Under the pieces are notes generated by a model. The model was not told the origin of the DNA. It worked only from the letters and a program-made list of their open reading frames with translations, and searched no databases. A program made the translations under genes and the position numbers. From Paraburkholderia susongensis (GTDB taxonomy: Bacteria > Pseudomonadota > Gammaproteobacteria > Burkholderiales > Burkholderiaceae): a stretch of 64,000 bases of DNA. Within the stretch, counting starts at the first letter, position 1. Every line of letters starts with the position of its first letter. The stretch spans positions 1-64,000 of the forward strand of contig NZ_FXAT01000011.1 in assembly GCF_900177725.1 (NCBI RefSeq). Direction: 5' to 3'. Shown here piece after piece: positions 43,516 through 52,822 of the stretch.

Positions 43516-43974
43516 ATGACGATCGTCGATAAATACTGGGACGACGCCCGTGAAGGCGACGAGTGCGTAAGTCCGACTTACACGGTGACCAAAGAGCGCA
43601 TTCTGGCCTACGCCGATTTGACGGGCGATCACACACCTGTCCACGTCGATGAGGAATATGCGAACGCGAGCCACTTCGGCTCGATCGTCGCACACGGCCT
43701 GTTCGGCTTGTCCATTGCCGACGGACTCAAGACTCAAAGCGAATACCGCTTTCTACCGGGCATGTCGCTCGGCTGGACATGGGACTTCAATCTGCCGATC
43801 AAATTGAACGACGTGCTGCACGTGAAATTCCGCGTCGGCACGATGCGGGCCAGCAGGAGCCGTCCGGACTGGGGCATTGTGGTGCTGCCGTCGGAGCTGA
43901 TCAATCAGGACGGCCAGGTCGTCCAGCATGGCGAGCACCGTTTGATGGTGCCGCGCCGACCGGGAGCATTCTGA
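43516..43974 (+). CDS. MaoC-like hydratase
   Basis: A 152-residue hotdog-fold protein. The hydratase-2 signature is complete: YADLTGDHTPVHVDEEYA supplies the catalytic Asp and His and SIVAHGLFGLSI the following helix. MaoC proteins add water to enoyl-CoA esters, for instance mesaconyl-, itaconyl- or crotonyl-CoA. One base separates it from the VOC gene and its stop overlaps the CoA-transferase start. Together with that transferase it points to CoA-ester chemistry on the imported acid. Confidence 0.9.
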   Translation: MTIVDKYWDDAREGDECVSPTYTVTKERILAYADLTGDHTPVHVDEEYANASHFGSIVAHGLFGLSIADGLKTQSEYRFLPGMSLGWTWDFNLPIKLNDVLHVKFRVGTMRASRSRPDWGIVVLPSELINQDGQVVQHGEHRLMVPRRPGAF

Positions 43975-45194
43975 TGCAGGCACGTCCTCTTGAAGGTATT
44001 CGCGTCGTCGACTACAGCCATTTTCTCGCCGGTCCGTATGTCGGGCGCTGTCTCGCGGCGCTGGGCGCCGAAGTAATCAAGGTTGAACGTCCGGTCACCG
44101 GCGACGCGGGCCGTCAACATGCCACCGTGCTGGACGACGAGCAAAGCGCTTACTTTCTGCAAATGAACATGGGCAAGCGTGGCGTCAGCGTCAACATGCG
44201 CGACCCGCGTGGGAAGGAGTTCATGCAACGGCTGTGCGACTCGGCGGATGTGTTCGTCGAGAACTACCGGCCGGGCGCGCTGACCAAACTTGGGCTCGGC
44301 TACGACGAACTGTCCACGCGTAATCCGGGTCTCGTCTATTGCTCCATCTCCGCCTACGGCCACACGGGACCGGACGCGCACCGCGCCGGTTTCGGCCTGA
44401 TCGCCGAGGCGAAGAGCGGGATCATGCAGATGATCGGCAATCCTGGCGAACCGCCACCGTTGATGCGCATCTCGCTCGGTGATATGTACACCGGCATTCA
44501 CGCGGTGGCGGCGATCAATGCCGCGCTGCTCGGCCGCGTGAAGAGCGGCCGCGGACAGCACATCGACATGGCGCTGTACGACACGCTCGTGTCGATGCAC
44601 GAATACGCAGTGCAGTGCTACACGACGCAGGGCATCGTTCCCGAACAGACGGGTCACGACATGCCTACGTCGACGCTCTACGGCGTGTTCCGCGCGGCAG
44701 ATGGCGACCTCGTGATTGCCGCACAGGTCGACGACGCGTGGAAACGCTTTGCGGCCCTGATCGAGACACATGGCGGACCAGCCGGGTTCGGCATGGACAC
44801 GCGCTTCCACACGCTGAACGGGCGCAATGCGAATCGCGTGGAAATTCTGTCGGTGGTGAAGCCCTGGGTTGCCGGACGGCGCGTCGCCGAGGTGCTGGAA
44901 TTGCTCGATAGTATCGACGTGCCTTGCGCGAAGGTGCAGCGCATCGACGAGGTGCTGGCCGATCCGCAGATCATCGCGCGCGGCATGGTGGTCGAGCAGC
45001 AACACCCACGCTTCGGCACCTTGCGCCTGCCGAATCTGCCGTTCCGCTTCTCCGGCTGTGACACGACCATCCGCGAAGTTGGGCCGGACCTCGGTCAGCA
45101 CAATGCGGAAGTCGCTGCGTCACTCGGCTTTGGTGCGGCCGAGATTGATGCCATGCAGACGGACGGCGTGCTGTATTCGAAGGTGAGGCCTTGA
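43974..45194 (+). CDS. Class III (CaiB/BaiF) CoA transferase
   Basis: A 406-residue formyl-CoA-transferase-type enzyme that moves CoA between carboxylic acids. LEGIRVVDYSHFLAGPYVGRCLAALGAEVIKVERP is the family opening, and the nucleophile aspartate is in GDMYTGIHAVAAINAAL. It would activate the imported acid, typically with succinyl-CoA or acetyl-CoA as donor. Start ATG overlaps the previous stop (TGATG) and its own stop overlaps the next start in the same way, showing tight coupling. Confidence 0.93.
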   Translation: MQARPLEGIRVVDYSHFLAGPYVGRCLAALGAEVIKVERPVTGDAGRQHATVLDDEQSAYFLQMNMGKRGVSVNMRDPRGKEFMQRLCDSADVFVENYRPGALTKLGLGYDELSTRNPGLVYCSISAYGHTGPDAHRAGFGLIAEAKSGIMQMIGNPGEPPPLMRISLGDMYTGIHAVAAINAALLGRVKSGRGQHIDMALYDTLVSMHEYAVQCYTTQGIVPEQTGHDMPTSTLYGVFRAADGDLVIAAQVDDAWKRFAALIETHGGPAGFGMDTRFHTLNGRNANRVEILSVVKPWVAGRRVAEVLELLDSIDVPCAKVQRIDEVLADPQIIARGMVVEQQHPRFGTLRLPNLPFRFSGCDTTIREVGPDLGQHNAEVAASLGFGAAEIDAMQTDGVLYSKVRP

Positions 45195-46027
45195 TGAGCG
45201 ACCAGTACGCAGTGATCGGCAATCCGATCGGCCACACGAAATCGCCGTTGATTCACGGGTTGTTTGCCGAAGAATCGCAGCAGGACATGTCGTACGTGGC
45301 AATCGAAGGACCGCTGGAGCCGGATGACGCTTTCGCTGCGACCGTCCGGTCGTTTATCGCGGGCGGCGGCAAAGGCATGAACGTGACAGCGCCCTTCAAG
45401 CTGAAGGCGTTCGCGATGGCTGACGAACGCAGCGAGCGGGCGGCACTCGCTGGCGCGGCGAATGCGCTGAGCTTCAGGGACGGTCGCATCATCGCGGAGA
45501 ACTTCGACGGCGTCGGCCTCGTACGCGACATCGAAGTCAATCTGAAAACACCGATGGCCGGCAAGCGCGTGCTGGTGCTCGGCGCGGGAGGCGCGGTGCG
45601 CGGCGCATTGCTACCGTTCATCGCGGCGCTTCCCGCTGAACTCGTCGTTGCGAACCGGGATGTCGCGAAGGTCAAGGCGCTGGCCGCACAAGTCGCGACG
45701 GGCGACTTTCTCGTCGCATGCGGGTATGGCGACCTCGACGCCATGGGGCGCTTCGACCTCGTAGTCAACGCGACCTCAGCGAGCCTCACCGGCGAACTCC
45801 CGCCAGTACCTCCATCAGTATTCAGCCCGACCGGAGCAGCCTATGAGCTGGCGTACGGTAAGCGTCTCACACCTTTTCTGCAACTCGCACGCAACGCGGG
45901 TGTGCTGGGTATCGCGGACGGTGTCGGGATGCTTGTGGAACAGGCCGCCGAAGCGTTCGCATGGTGGCGCGGCGTGCGTCCTCAGACGCGGGCGGTGATC
46001 GACCGGCTTACCGTTCCCCTCGATTGA
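45194..46027 (+). CDS. Shikimate-dehydrogenase-like (AroE/YdiB family) protein
   Basis: A 277-residue NAD(P)-dependent dehydrogenase. The substrate site (GHTKSP), the catalytic lysine in NVTAPFK and aspartate in ENFDGVG, and the cofactor motif VLGAGGAVRGALL are all intact. AAGGTGAGG precedes the ATG. Because it lies inside a catabolic run it probably is not the biosynthetic aroE; it may act on quinate/shikimate-like or other hydroxylated cyclic acids. No 3-dehydroquinate or dehydroshikimate dehydratase is present nearby, which argues against a complete quinate pathway here. Confidence 0.88.
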   Translation: MSDQYAVIGNPIGHTKSPLIHGLFAEESQQDMSYVAIEGPLEPDDAFAATVRSFIAGGGKGMNVTAPFKLKAFAMADERSERAALAGAANALSFRDGRIIAENFDGVGLVRDIEVNLKTPMAGKRVLVLGAGGAVRGALLPFIAALPAELVVANRDVAKVKALAAQVATGDFLVACGYGDLDAMGRFDLVVNATSASLTGELPPVPPSVFSPTGAAYELAYGKRLTPFLQLARNAGVLGIADGVGMLVEQAAEAFAWWRGVRPQTRAVIDRLTVPLD

Positions 46028-46046
46028 GCGCGTGCGGAGGCTCGCA

Positions 46047-46835
46047 ATGGCACCTGAATCCTATCGTTACTGCCGCTTCGAGGTCGATGGTCCATTGCTG
46101 ACCTTGACGATCGATCGCCCCGAGGTCCTCAACGCGATGCATCCGGACGCGCACCGCGAATTCGCCGATGCATTCGATCGCTACGCTGCGGATCCGTCGC
46201 TACGTGTCGCGATCGTGACAGGTGCCGGCGAGCGGGCCTTCTGCGTTGGCACCGACCTGAAAGCGCTCGATGCAACGGGCGACCACACCAAGCCATCGAC
46301 CGGATTCGCCGGCATCACCCACCGGTTCGACCTTTGGAAACCCCTGATCGCAGCGGTGAATGGTCTGTGCCTCGGCGGCGGCATGGAGATTCTCGCAGCA
46401 TGCGATCTTGGCATCGCGGCTCATCACGCGCAGTTCGGCTTGCCCGAACCTCGCGTCGGACTCGCCGCATTGGGCGGCGGTCTGTTGCAACGCCTGCCTC
46501 GACAGATCGGCATGAAGGACGCGATGGCGCTCGTCCTGACCGGCACACGGATTTCAGCCGAAGAAGCGAAGCGCATTGGCTTGATCAACGAAGTCGCTCC
46601 GGCGGCCGAATTGATGACCCGTGCCCGCACCCTGGCGCAAGAGATTCTCGCTGGCGCGCCGCTTGCCGTGCAGGCGTCGAAACAGGTGATGCTGCAAAGC
46701 CTCGCACGGGCAAACCTCGCCTCGACGATGCACGAAGACTACCCGCTCGCGCAGCGCATGCTCGCCAGCGATGACGCCCGCGAAGGTCCGAAAGCGTTCA
46801 CCCAGAAACGCCCGCCGAACTGGACAGGACGCTGA
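46047..46835 (+). CDS. Enoyl-CoA hydratase/isomerase (crotonase) family protein
   Basis: A 262-residue crotonase. The oxyanion-hole segments (AFCVGTDLKAL and AAVNGLCLGGGMEI) are present, and both glutamates used by classical hydratases appear to be kept (GGGMEI and GLPEPRVG). GGAGG precedes the ATG at 46047 by 6 bases, so that start is preferred over GTG at 46032. With MaoC it is the second possible hydratase in the same run, suggesting two hydration/isomerisation steps or a retro-aldol-type cleavage. Confidence 0.9.
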   Translation: MAPESYRYCRFEVDGPLLTLTIDRPEVLNAMHPDAHREFADAFDRYAADPSLRVAIVTGAGERAFCVGTDLKALDATGDHTKPSTGFAGITHRFDLWKPLIAAVNGLCLGGGMEILAACDLGIAAHHAQFGLPEPRVGLAALGGGLLQRLPRQIGMKDAMALVLTGTRISAEEAKRIGLINEVAPAAELMTRARTLAQEILAGAPLAVQASKQVMLQSLARANLASTMHEDYPLAQRMLASDDAREGPKAFTQKRPPNWTGR

Positions 46836-46913
46836 TCGGCGGAACGGCTCGCCGCAACCATCCATATCTGGCCACTCGACCCGAGCGGCGAAAATCCCAT
46901 CAGGAGACAAAGA

Positions 46914-48245
46914 ATGAATAACCCAGGAGAAGCGCTGGATCGCCATGCCGACGTTGGCGCTGCGTCTGACGGCACGGACATGGCCAACCGCGCTGCGCTG
47001 AGCAGCATCGCGGGGTCGGCACTGGAGTGGCTCGATTTCGCGGCTTACGGCGCGATCGCGGCAACCGTGCTGCCGCAGTTATTTTTCTCGGAGACCGATC
47101 CCACGACGGGCGCCCTCGCTGCTTTCGCGACCTTCTCCGTTGGGTTCGTCGCCCGCCCACTGGGTGGCCTCGTGTGCGGCTATCTGGGCGACCGCGTCGG
47201 CCGCCGGAACATGCTGGTTTTCACGTTTTTGCTGATGGGCATCTGCTCCTTCCTGATCGGCGTACTACCGACATATGCATCGATTGGCGTGATAGCGCCG
47301 CTCGCGCTGGTCGTACTGCGATTCATGCAGGGGTTCGCACTCGGGGGCGAAGTCACCGGCAGTCAATTGCTGACGATGGAACACGCGCCCAAAGACCGGC
47401 GCGGCTTCTATAGCTCCTTTATCGCGATGGGCTCGCCGCTCGCGCAGGTGCTGGCCAATGCGCTGCTCTTCGGGGTGGCCGCGTTGCTGACAAACGATCA
47501 GTTCCTGCGCTTCGGATGGCGGGTGCCCTTCCTGTTCAGCTTCCTGCTGGTAGCGATCGGGCTGTTCATCCGGATGCGAATCTCGGAGACCCCTGCGTTC
47601 AAGGTGGAAATGGAGAGGAAGCGTCGGGGCGATAGTCAGCCCGCCGTTGCATTCCTGAGCTATGCAGGAACGGTGTTCCGGCTGATGATAGTCTGGGTGG
47701 CAGTGTCGGTTGCTTATTTCATCGCGACGGTGTTCATTCTGTCGTTCGTCACCAACAAGCTCGGCATGGCAAAACCGACCGCATTCGCGATCCTGATTCT
47801 CGCCCATATCTGCTCGATGTTTGCGATGGGTATCGGCGGTGCATTGTGTGATCGGGTCGGGCGACGCACGGCCATGCTGGTCGGATCACGCACGATGCTG
47901 CTTGCGTTCGTCGTCTTCTTCCCGCTTGTGCTCAGCGGCAACACGCTGCTGATTGCCGTGGCCGTCGTCTTTCTGCTGTGTGCGGCCCAGTTCCATGCAG
48001 GCGTGCAGCCTGCCTATTTCGCGGAAGCCTTCCCGACGGAAATCCGCTACCGGGGGTCCGCGGTCGCCTACAACCTGGCCGTGGTGGTTGGCAGCAGCGC
48101 GCCGTTTGCCGCAACCCTGATTCAGGCGCATACCGGTGATGCGACATGGCCGATCGTTGGCCTCGGTATTGCGTTCAACCTGCTGTCCATGTTGGCAATC
48201 TATATTGGTCCGGACAGTTGGCAGAAAACAGAATCGACGCGTTGA
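46914..48245 (+). CDS. MFS transporter, MHS family (second of the regulon)
   Basis: A 443-residue, 12-span symporter with the MHS start GSALEWLDFAAYGAIAATVLPQLFF, GYLGDRVGRRNMLV and EAFPTEIRYRGSAVAYNLA. CAGGAGA precedes the ATG at 46914. It closes the seven-gene run. It is only distantly similar to the other MHS protein at 39505, so the two probably take different but related substrates, or one serves under another condition. Confidence 0.92.
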   Translation: MNNPGEALDRHADVGAASDGTDMANRAALSSIAGSALEWLDFAAYGAIAATVLPQLFFSETDPTTGALAAFATFSVGFVARPLGGLVCGYLGDRVGRRNMLVFTFLLMGICSFLIGVLPTYASIGVIAPLALVVLRFMQGFALGGEVTGSQLLTMEHAPKDRRGFYSSFIAMGSPLAQVLANALLFGVAALLTNDQFLRFGWRVPFLFSFLLVAIGLFIRMRISETPAFKVEMERKRRGDSQPAVAFLSYAGTVFRLMIVWVAVSVAYFIATVFILSFVTNKLGMAKPTAFAILILAHICSMFAMGIGGALCDRVGRRTAMLVGSRTMLLAFVVFFPLVLSGNTLLIAVAVVFLLCAAQFHAGVQPAYFAEAFPTEIRYRGSAVAYNLAVVVGSSAPFAATLIQAHTGDATWPIVGLGIAFNLLSMLAIYIGPDSWQKTESTR

Positions 48246-48287
48246 TCTGGTCGTTCATGAGCTACCGGTGACGATATACATAGGCCC

Positions 48288-48722
48288 TTAGCGTTGTCGC
48301 AACCACGCAGATTCGCACAGCACAACCATTTCAGCACCGCATGAGGGATCGAGCGTGAATAGGGTCGCCGTTCCTTCAAGCAAAGCGTGATGGAGCTGTT
48401 CCACCTGTTCGTCAGATACAGATGCAGGTTTGGAATCGGTATAACTGCGTACCCATCCGATTAAGGTACGTACTTCGCTGACGGAAAACGAATGCTTCGG
48501 CGATAGCAGTAATCGCGACGCCACGTTCTGCTCGGTGAAGTCCACCATGCGCTGCGAAATCACCTGCGTGAAAAGCAGGAACTCAATTTCTCCATTGACA
48601 CGTCTAAAACCAAGCTCCAACTCGCGATCATCACGACGGTGCTCAATCTGAAAGAGTTCTGCGTCGTGGAAGCTGGGAAAATCCTGCAAATCCCGCACGT
48701 TTATGTAATTTAACTTTTCCAT
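48288..48722 (-). CDS. Orphan protein of unknown function, lower GC
   Basis: A 144-residue soluble protein with no recognised domain (starts EKLNYINVRDLQDFPSFHDAEL). Its base composition is clearly lower in GC than the surrounding genes and the flanking 48723-48988 stretch is also AT-richer, which suggests recent acquisition. The SFHDAEL start resembles small proteins found near secretion effectors or immunity genes, but this is only an impression. It is convergent with the MHS transporter gene. Confidence 0.65.
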   Translation of the reverse strand: MEKLNYINVRDLQDFPSFHDAELFQIEHRRDDRELELGFRRVNGEIEFLLFTQVISQRMVDFTEQNVASRLLLSPKHSFSVSEVRTLIGWVRSYTDSKPASVSDEQVEQLHHALLEGTATLFTLDPSCGAEMVVLCESAWLRQR

Positions 48723-48988
48723 TTCTTTCGCTGATCAAGGGAGCAGGGAGAAGGGCAGACCAGGGCCGCGCCCGAGCTTCCCGCTAAGTGGATCGATACT
48801 CCAATTGTGGGCATGGGGGCAAGCACATCCTCGACAAACCCGAGCAGCGACATAAAAATCCCACCCTCACAGCACTGGCTATCGAACAAAACCTTCTGAT
48901 ATCGTAAAGTCCAAAGAACCCAAAACCAAATCCACCTGAGTCCACGTCACGACTCACCCAGGCCGGACCTGACCAGAGACGGGTAACG

Positions 48989-50332
48989 ATGCCCAGACAC
49001 AACCCCGCGCTTCAGCGCAGCCAAAGAACCCCCATGACGCGGCGGCGGCGGCGCCTTCTGATCGTCGGCGCGATCGTGCTGCTTGCCGCGCTCGGCTGGA
49101 TGTTCGCGCTCGTGCTCGAACCCGCGTTCCAGCGCACGATCGTCATCACGACCGGCGCGGACGGCGGCATCTATCGCGGCTTTGCCGATCGCTACGCGCC
49201 CATCCTGAAGCGCGACGGCATCAAGCTCGACATCCGCAGCTCGTCGGGCTCGGTCGAAAATTACCAGCGGCTGACAGACCCCGACAGCGCCTACGAAGTC
49301 GGCTTCATCCAGTCGGGCACGACCAATCCGAAAGACACCGACAACCTGCAAACGATCGCCGCCGTCTCGTACGAACCGATCTGGGTGTTCTATCGCGGCG
49401 ACGCGACGATCGACCGGCTCTCGCAACTGCGCGGCAAGCGGATTTCGCTCGGCGTACCCGGCAGCGGCCTGCTCAACGTATCGCAGGTTCTGCTCGGCTA
49501 TAGCGGCATCACGAGTCAGAACACGACGCTGCTGCAAATGGATGCGAACGCGGCTTATCAGGGACTCGAAAATGGTCAGGTCGACGCGGCCTTCTTTATC
49601 GGCAGACCCGACGCCGACATGCAACGAACGCTGCTCACCAGCAACCTGAAGCTGATGAGCTTCGCGCAGGCCGACGCACTCGTGCAGAAATTCCCGTCGC
49701 TCTCGAAGATCGTCCTGCCGCGCGCCTCGACCAGCGTCGCCGACGATCTGCCGCGCAGCGACGTCACGCTGCTTGCGGCCACCGCGCTGCTCGTGTCGAA
49801 GGACACGCTGCATCCAGCGCTCACCTATCTGCTGCTCGACGCGGCGCGCACGGTCCACGGCGGCGAGGATTACTTCACGCCGCTCGGCACGTTTCCGAAT
49901 CTGCGCACCCAGGAATTCCCGATCTCCGACGAAAGCGTCCGCTACTTCAAATCGGGCCGGCCGTTCCTGTATCGCTACCTGCCGTTCTGGCTCGCGAGTC
50001 TGATCGAACGACGGCTGCTGATCCTGCTGCCGTTCATGGCGCTATTGATCGGCCTCATGCAGGCGCTGCCGCGCATGCTCGAAACTCGCATGAAAAAGCG
50101 GCTGGTGGTCTGGTATCGCGAGATCAAGGCGCTCGAAGACGAAGTGTGGAAAAACAGCGAGCCGACTCGAGCGCAAGTCGCGCAATGGAGCGACGAAATC
50201 GAAAGCATCGACGCCAGCGCGAGCCAGATCCGGATTCCGTATCGCTACTTCCAGGACGTCTACGCGCTCAAGCAGGCGATCGGGATTGTGCGGGACCGGA
50301 TCGAGCACGTGGCGCAGAAGGCCACAAGATAG
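48989..50332 (+). CDS. TAXI-family TRAP-type solute-binding protein, membrane-anchored
   Basis: A 447-residue protein. An N-terminal signal anchor (LLIVGAIVLLAALGWMFALVL) is followed by a TAXI binding domain (TIVITTGADGGIYRGFADRYAPIL, then GSGLLNVSQVLLGYSGI), and a second hydrophobic span near residues 335-355 (LLILLPFMALLIGLMQAL) leads to a cytoplasmic C-terminal helical region. No TRAP permease gene is adjacent, so it may have a sensing or scaffold role rather than transport. Start 48989 or 49034 possible. Confidence 0.85.
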   Translation: MPRHNPALQRSQRTPMTRRRRRLLIVGAIVLLAALGWMFALVLEPAFQRTIVITTGADGGIYRGFADRYAPILKRDGIKLDIRSSSGSVENYQRLTDPDSAYEVGFIQSGTTNPKDTDNLQTIAAVSYEPIWVFYRGDATIDRLSQLRGKRISLGVPGSGLLNVSQVLLGYSGITSQNTTLLQMDANAAYQGLENGQVDAAFFIGRPDADMQRTLLTSNLKLMSFAQADALVQKFPSLSKIVLPRASTSVADDLPRSDVTLLAATALLVSKDTLHPALTYLLLDAARTVHGGEDYFTPLGTFPNLRTQEFPISDESVRYFKSGRPFLYRYLPFWLASLIERRLLILLPFMALLIGLMQALPRMLETRMKKRLVVWYREIKALEDEVWKNSEPTRAQVAQWSDEIESIDASASQIRIPYRYFQDVYALKQAIGIVRDRIEHVAQKATR

Positions 50333-50453
50333 CCGCGCGAGGGCCGGAACGCGTGGCTTACGCCGCTGTAACCTTTCCGGCCCGGTCCACCCGCCGCCTC
50401 GCCAGTCGCGGTATCGTGTGCGCATCTTCATTGCCCTTGCCACCGGTCCGCCG

Positions 50454-51527
50454 ATGCCCTCCCGTCGTAGCGCCGCCTTCACCGCTCTGTTCGCCGCCGC
50501 GCTGTTCGGTGCGACCACGCCGCTCGCGAAAGCGCTGTTGGGTTCGCTGTCGCCGTTTTTGCTGGCGGGCCTGTTTTATGTTGGCAGCGGCGTCGGCCTT
50601 GGCGTCGTGATTCTGGCGCGCCGGTTGGCGCCACGCGCCGCCGTCCAGCAAAGGGAGCGGCACCGCTTTCCGTTGCGCGACCTGCCCTGGCTGGCCGGCG
50701 CGATTGCCGCAGGCGGCGTCGCCGGGCCCGCACTGTTGATGCTCGGTTTGAACACCACACCGGCCGCCACCGGTTCGCTGCTGCTCAATCTCGAAGGCGT
50801 GTTCACCGCGCTGATCGCGTGGCTCGTATTCCGCGAGAACGTCGACGTGCAGGTGTTTCTCGGCATGGTTGCGATCGTCGCGGGCGGCGTCGCGCTGTCC
50901 TGGCAACCAGGCGCGGCCGGCTTGCCGCCAGGCGCGCTGCTGCTCGCCGGCGCCTGCGCGTGCTGGGCTATTGACAACAACCTTACGCGCAAGGTGTCGG
51001 CGCACGACGCGACATTCATCGCCTGTCTCAAGGGGCTCGTTGCGGGGCCGGTCAACGTAGCGCTTGCGTTCGCCGTCGGCGCGAGCTGGCCGCACGGCAC
51101 GCATGCGTGGAGCGTCGCGCTCGCCATGCTGACCGGCTTCGCGGGTTATGGCGTGAGCCTCGTGTTGTTCGTTGTTGCGCTGCGCAATCTCGGCAGCGCG
51201 CGAACCGGTGCGTATTTCTCGGTGGCGCCGTTATTCGGCGTGACGCTGTCGTGGCTGCTGTGGCCCGAACTCCCGACCCTGCAATTCTGGATCGCAGCCG
51301 CGCTGATGGCGCTCGGCGTCTGGCTGCACGTGCGCGAACGCCACGAGCACCCGCACACCCACGAGGCGCTCGACCATACGCATCGTCATCGGCATGACGC
51401 GCATCACCAGCACGAACACGATTTCGCATGGGACGGTGAGGAACCACACACCCATCCGCATCACCATGCACCGGTCACGCATGCCCATGCGCATTTCCCA
51501 GATATTCATCACCGCCATACCCATTGA
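50454..51527 (+). CDS. EamA/DMT transporter with histidine-rich C-terminal tail
   Basis: A 357-residue protein. Residues 1-293 are a 10-span transporter with two EamA repeats. The last 64 residues contain 24 histidines in His-X-His and His-X-X-His patterns, an obvious metal-binding candidate (zinc, nickel, cobalt or copper). Such tails are known from metal transporters and chaperones but are uncommon on EamA proteins. The ATG at 50454 gives a normal first span; the frame is open further upstream. It is a single gene, so metal export or metal-regulated export is an inference from the tail only. Confidence 0.88.
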   Translation: MPSRRSAAFTALFAAALFGATTPLAKALLGSLSPFLLAGLFYVGSGVGLGVVILARRLAPRAAVQQRERHRFPLRDLPWLAGAIAAGGVAGPALLMLGLNTTPAATGSLLLNLEGVFTALIAWLVFRENVDVQVFLGMVAIVAGGVALSWQPGAAGLPPGALLLAGACACWAIDNNLTRKVSAHDATFIACLKGLVAGPVNVALAFAVGASWPHGTHAWSVALAMLTGFAGYGVSLVLFVVALRNLGSARTGAYFSVAPLFGVTLSWLLWPELPTLQFWIAAALMALGVWLHVRERHEHPHTHEALDHTHRHRHDAHHQHEHDFAWDGEEPHTHPHHHAPVTHAHAHFPDIHHRHTH

Positions 51528-51701
51528 TTTTCGGCAGGGCCCCATCAGACGGCCGCTCACCGCGACACAAGTCAAAAATCTCTGTGGAACGGATCGTGCG
51601 ATAGATCGATTCAATTGGCATGCTTGCGAATCGCATCCTGTAATGAACTCCTGCTGTCCGCGTTCCGTCCACCCAGCCCGCCGCCCCATCCGGAGAGATC
51701 C

Positions 51702-51905
51702 ATGTCGCAGCCCGAGCCTAATGTAGACGAAGTGGTGAAAAGCATCGCCGAAGAAACCGACACGCCAACCGAAACGGTGTCCCGCATGTACGCCGATACG
51801 CTCGCCGATTACCGGCACGAAGCGCGCGTGTTCGATTACGTGCCGCTCTTCGCCGCGAAGAAGGTGCGCAACCAGCTTCTCCATAGTCCGAATCGCAAGC
51901 ATTGA
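51702..51905 (+). CDS. DUF3562 small protein
   Basis: A 67-residue soluble protein with the DUF3562 pattern (IAEETDTPTETVSRMYADTLADY, DYVPLFAAKKVR). These proteins are frequent in Burkholderia; their function is unknown. GGAGA stands 6 bases before the ATG at 51702. Confidence 0.85.
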   Translation: MSQPEPNVDEVVKSIAEETDTPTETVSRMYADTLADYRHEARVFDYVPLFAAKKVRNQLLHSPNRKH

Positions 51906-52255
51906 CACTGTGGCACGCGGTGGTGCGCGGAGACCACTTCACCATCTGCTCTATCCTCGGGGAAACCCGGACACGCGCGACAATTGCACGGCGACGCCCG
52001 TCGCCTGCATAACCGTGTCCGACGCCAGCGCGCTATTCGTCCCCCAGCAGGATTTCACCGGCGAAGCCGCGATGACGCGCGCCGCACTCGTGTGCATCGA
52101 AGGCTTCACTGCGTAACGCTTCATCCGGCAAGTGGCCCCAGATCTTGCGCAGATTGTGGAGCTACTAATAGTGCCGCTAATTTCCTATCCTGTCGGTTCC
52201 GACGGCCCGCTATGGGCTCGCCCCTGCCCTCATCATCCGACAAGGAACCGCACAC
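51906..52255. other. Intergenic stretch without a confident gene
   Basis: About 350 bases between the DUF3562 and acetyltransferase genes. A plus-strand frame opening near 51910 and ending at 52116 has a plausible-looking end (FTGEAAMTRAALVCIEGF) but no ribosome site or known domain; it may be a gene remnant. No RNA or operator recognised. Confidence 0.35.
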
Positions 52256-52717
52256 ATGTCTGCCCAGATCCAGATTCGCGCCGTCATCCGTGAAGACTTC
52301 GACGCATGGTTGCCGCTATGGGACGCGTACAACGCGTTCTACGGCCGCTCGGGCGACACCGCGTTGCCGCGCGAAATCACGCAAATCACGTGGAATCGTT
52401 TCTTCGACGGCTACGAGCCGATGCACGCGTTCGTCGCCGAACGCGACGGGCAACTGGTCGGCATCGTGCATTTCCTCTACCACCGTCACACGACGATGGC
52501 GGGGCCGATCTGCTATCTGCAGGACCTCTACACGCTCGACACCGAGCGCGGCAAAGGCGTCGGACGCGCGCTGATCGAAGCCGTCTATGCGCGCGCAAAA
52601 GCCGATGGTTCGGAGCGCGTCTATTGGCAGACGCATGAGACGAATCACACCGCGATGAAGCTTTACGACCAGGTCGCGGACAAGTCGGGATTCGTGGTTT
52701 ATCGCAGGGCGCTGTAA
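52256..52717 (+). CDS. GNAT family N-acetyltransferase
   Basis: A 153-residue acetyl-CoA-dependent N-acetyltransferase. IRAVIREDFDAWLPLWDAY is the first strand-helix, YLQDLYTLDTERGKGVGRAL the acetyl-CoA-binding core (the R-G-K-G-V-G loop), and ETNHTAMKLYDQVA the last helix. AAGGA precedes the ATG at 52256. It ends at a bidirectional terminator. The acceptor is unknown. Confidence 0.92.
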   Translation: MSAQIQIRAVIREDFDAWLPLWDAYNAFYGRSGDTALPREITQITWNRFFDGYEPMHAFVAERDGQLVGIVHFLYHRHTTMAGPICYLQDLYTLDTERGKGVGRALIEAVYARAKADGSERVYWQTHETNHTAMKLYDQVADKSGFVVYRRAL

Positions 52718-52755
52718 CGCACGGCGTCGCAGTTCAGGAGCGAATGCCAAAAAGA

Positions 52756-52785
52756 CGAAAGGCGCACCACCCGGTGCGCCTTTCG
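52756..52785. terminator. Bidirectional intrinsic terminator
   Basis: CGAAAGGCGCACC (52756-52768) pairs perfectly with GGTGCGCCTTTCG (52773-52785) around an ACCC loop; A-rich sequence lies before and T-rich after. It separates the convergent acetyltransferase gene and the large minus-strand operon. Confidence 0.9.
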
Positions 52786-52822
52786 TTTCATTGCGCGTCT
52801 ATCAGTAACGCGATCCCGGATT

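Noticed and set aside
45194..46027. Housekeeping aroE
   Set aside because: Active site is intact, but the gene is translationally coupled to catabolic neighbours; a separate biosynthetic aroE is expected elsewhere.
51910..52116. 68-codon plus-strand frame
   Set aside because: GTG start without ribosome site and no recognised domain; only the last 20 residues look protein-like.
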